Shown: positions 62,124 to 64,000 of the stretch, piece by piece
How the letters are laid out: each line of letters opens with the position of its first letter
How positions within the stretch are numbered: position 1 is the first letter of the stretch
NCBI RefSeq assembly: GCF_003217775.1
Contig: NZ_QJVJ01000010.1
Location: 124,001 to 188,000 of the forward strand
Direction of reading: 5' to 3'
Source: Paenibacillus flagellatus
GTDB lineage: Bacteria > Bacillota > Bacilli > Paenibacillales > NBRC-103111
DNA: 64,000 bases
Translations under genes and position numbers: made by a program
Notes under the pieces: model-generated
What the model was told of the DNA's origin: nothing
Databases searched by the model: none
What the model saw: the letters and a program-made list of their open reading frames with translations, nothing else

Positions 62124-64000
62124 ATGAATGTTCGAAAGCGAAGAAAGACGATCGGCCTGCTCGTCGTCGCCGGGTTGTTGGCGGGCCTGCTTCCTTCGGC
62201 GGCATGGGCCGATCCGGCCTCGGACGAGCCCGCTGCGGCGATCGCGAACGGAGGGTTCGAGCAGGTCGCGGGCGGCAAGCCGGCCGGCTGGACCGGGCTG
62301 AACCCGACGTCCGTCTACGAGTCGGTGTACGAGCCCGTACACGGCGGCGCTTACGCCGTGAAGCTGACGGACGGCAGCGCCCAAGCCGGCAACGGCGTCC
62401 GCAGCAGCCGCGTCGCGGCTTCGCCGGGAAGCGTTTACAAGGCGTCGGCGTACGGCATGAACCCATCCGGCGGCTCGCAGCTGTATTTGGAGTTTTGGAA
62501 CGCCGCCGACGCGCGGATCGGCGTCCAAATCGGAACGCTGCCGACCGGTCCGCAGTGGAAGCCGCTCGACGTCGTCGGGGAGGCTCCTCCGGGGACGGCA
62601 TACGCCACGATGCTGTTGTACCAGCATCAGGGGAACGTGGGCGTCGCCTATTTCGACGACGCTTCCTTAACGGAACTTCCCCGGCAATTTCCGTATAACG
62701 GCGGCTTCGAGGAAGTAGCCGGAGGCAAGCCGGCCGGCTGGTCGGCTTTGGGCGCGGGAGTCGCCTATTCCTCGGTAACGTCGAACGTGTACGAGGGCGC
62801 CTACAGCGTAAGGATGGACGATCCGAGCGCCGACTCGGGGCCGGGCTTGCGCAGCGGGGCGATGCCGGTCGTGCCCGACCGGCTGTACCGGGCTTCCGTC
62901 CGCTCCTACAACGAGTCCGGCTCGTCGCAGCTGTACATGGAGTTCTGGAACTCGGCGAACGTCCGCATCGAGACGAAAATCGCGACGAATTCCGCGGTCG
63001 GGTCGTGGAACCCGATCTCGATCGAAAGCTACGCGCCGGCGGGAGCGGCGTATGCGACGCTGCTGCTGTACCAGCATAAGGCGAACGTCGGCACCGCCTA
63101 CTTCGACGGGGCTTCGTTCGGGGAGGTGCCGCCCGAGCCGGTCCGGGAATTTCCGCTCGTGACGGCGAGCCATCCCCGGCTGTATTTCACGCCGGACGAT
63201 GTGCCCGCCCTGAAGGCGAGAGCGGCCGATACGGCGAGCGCCCCGTTCGGCTCGACCGGCAAGCAGCTTTGGGACGCGATCCGAAGCAACGCCGACCTGT
63301 ACATGACGGAGACGAGCTTCTCGCTGTCGTATTACGGCGGCAAAATCGTCACCTATCCGCTGCCGCCGGTGCAGCCGGGACCGATCCCGAACCCGCCGGG
63401 CTTCGACTCCCCGTATCCGTACTGGACCGCGATGTCGAAGGCGGTGCAGGACCGGCTCGAGGCGCTCAGCCTGGCGTACACGGTTACCGGCGACACCGCT
63501 TATGCCGACAAGGCGAGGCAATATTTGCTGTCCGTCGCCGGCTGGAACGCCTGGACCGATCCGACTTACCCGTGCGGCGGCTTTACGTGTCTCGATACGG
63601 CGCATTTGACGTTCGGGACGAGTATGGCGTTCGACCTGCTGTACGACCGGCTGACCGACCAGGAACGGACGCTCGTCATGAACGCGCTGGAGACGAAGGG
63701 CCTGCTTCCGCTTTATAAGGACGCCAGAAGCAAAATCGACCACAACATCCAGTCGCTGCGCGTATCCGCGCTCGGCAGCGGCGCCGCCGTCCTGCTCGGC
63801 CACAGTCCGAACGCGAACGCGTACTTGACGCGCGCGATGGATTACTACAGGTGGTATCTGGACGAGCGGATGTCGTCGGGCAAGCAGGAAGGGATGCTGT
63901 ACACGAGCTACGCGACCGACAACATGATCAAGGCGTTCGATCATATCGACCGCGTGACGGGCGTTCGCGAGCTGGCCGAGCATCCGTTTCTGAACGACTT
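62124..64000 (+). CDS. Secreted CBM and heparinase/alginate-lyase-like protein, 3' end cut off
   Basis: The frame is open to the window edge (over 620 residues). The signal peptide ends PSAAWA. Two CBM-like units follow, near 35-185 and 190-340 (NGGFEQVAGGKPAGW and NGGFEEVAGGKPAGW are nearly the same, so they arose by duplication). From about 345 (HPRLYFTPDDVPALKARA) comes the start of a heparinase II/III or alginate-lyase type toroid (LEALSLAYTVTGDTAYADKA, FGTSMAFDLLYDRLTD). ATG 62124 is seven bases after AAGGAG; ATG 62121 is only four. The cre site upstream fits a catabolic role. Confidence 0.88.
   Translation, partial: MNVRKRRKTIGLLVVAGLLAGLLPSAAWADPASDEPAAAIANGGFEQVAGGKPAGWTGLNPTSVYESVYEPVHGGAYAVKLTDGSAQAGNGVRSSRVAASPGSVYKASAYGMNPSGGSQLYLEFWNAADARIGVQIGTLPTGPQWKPLDVVGEAPPGTAYATMLLYQHQGNVGVAYFDDASLTELPRQFPYNGGFEEVAGGKPAGWSALGAGVAYSSVTSNVYEGAYSVRMDDPSADSGPGLRSGAMPVVPDRLYRASVRSYNESGSSQLYMEFWNSANVRIETKIATNSAVGSWNPISIESYAPAGAAYATLLLYQHKANVGTAYFDGASFGEVPPEPVREFPLVTASHPRLYFTPDDVPALKARAADTASAPFGSTGKQLWDAIRSNADLYMTETSFSLSYYGGKIVTYPLPPVQPGPIPNPPGFDSPYPYWTAMSKAVQDRLEALSLAYTVTGDTAYADKARQYLLSVAGWNAWTDPTYPCGGFTCLDTAHLTFGTSMAFDLLYDRLTDQERTLVMNALETKGLLPLYKDARSKIDHNIQSLRVSALGSGAAVLLGHSPNANAYLTRAMDYYRWYLDERMSSGKQEGMLYTSYATDNMIKAFDHIDRVTGVRELAEHPFLND

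Overview
The window looks like a chromosomal segment of a high-GC, spore-forming member of the Paenibacillaceae (Paenibacillus or Cohnella type). The reasons are strong GGAGG-type ribosome sites with many GTG/TTG starts, SLH-anchored wall proteins, an LplA-type lipoprotein, a membrane-bound AraC regulator, GntR regulators fused to solute-binding domains, a FIMAH-type secreted protein and a ytcD/ytbD/ytbE trio like that of Bacillus. All functional calls rest on motifs read by eye; no database search was run.

Layout. 1-2.2 kb: end of a CUT1 sugar ABC importer (binding protein and two permeases). 2.3-23.5 kb: a large glycan-building region. It holds ManC and a GDP-mannose 4,6-dehydratase, a GDP-fucose-synthase-like epimerase, a GT11-type fucosyltransferase, six further glycosyltransferases, four methyltransferases, a cupin, an unknown 219-residue protein and four small proteins. 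Several units are preceded by CATAnnnT(A) -10 boxes typical of the mother-cell sigma factors (SigE/SigK), and at least three share an upstream TCCATKCC element at exactly 16 bases. I infer that the region glycosylates the spore surface. Its oddest feature is very Arg/Lys-rich tails on four glycosyltransferases, plus a small basic companion protein. A second oddity is a DUF4214-like module, present once alone and twice at the front of glycosyltransferases.

23.6-25.7 kb: a chemoreceptor. 26-34.8 kb: a GntR/solute-binding fusion regulator divergent from a catabolic operon (two sugar isomerase/epimerases, a Gfo/Idh oxidoreductase, a ceramidase-like hydrolase, NagB, NagA) and then a polysaccharide deacetylase. 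34.9-37.5 kb: YtbE, YtbD and the divergent regulator YtcD. 37.6-42.6 kb: a second GntR/solute-binding fusion regulator divergent from a secreted propeller/CBM/FIMAH protein, with two copies of a 16-base operator-like repeat around the promoter. 42.7-48.4 kb: a DEAD-box helicase, a small membrane-anchored protein and a large BTAD/ATPase/TPR regulator. 48.5-53.9 kb: three exported wall proteins, two with SLH domains, one of them carrying three phage-tail-collar modules. 54.3-64 kb: two secreted modular proteins with lyase-like toroid domains and CBMs, an LplA-type lipoprotein, and a two-TM AraC regulator; the last gene runs off the window and has a CcpA-type cre site.

No rRNA, tRNA, CRISPR array or insertion sequence was seen. 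Most intergenic ends are clean stem-loop terminators.
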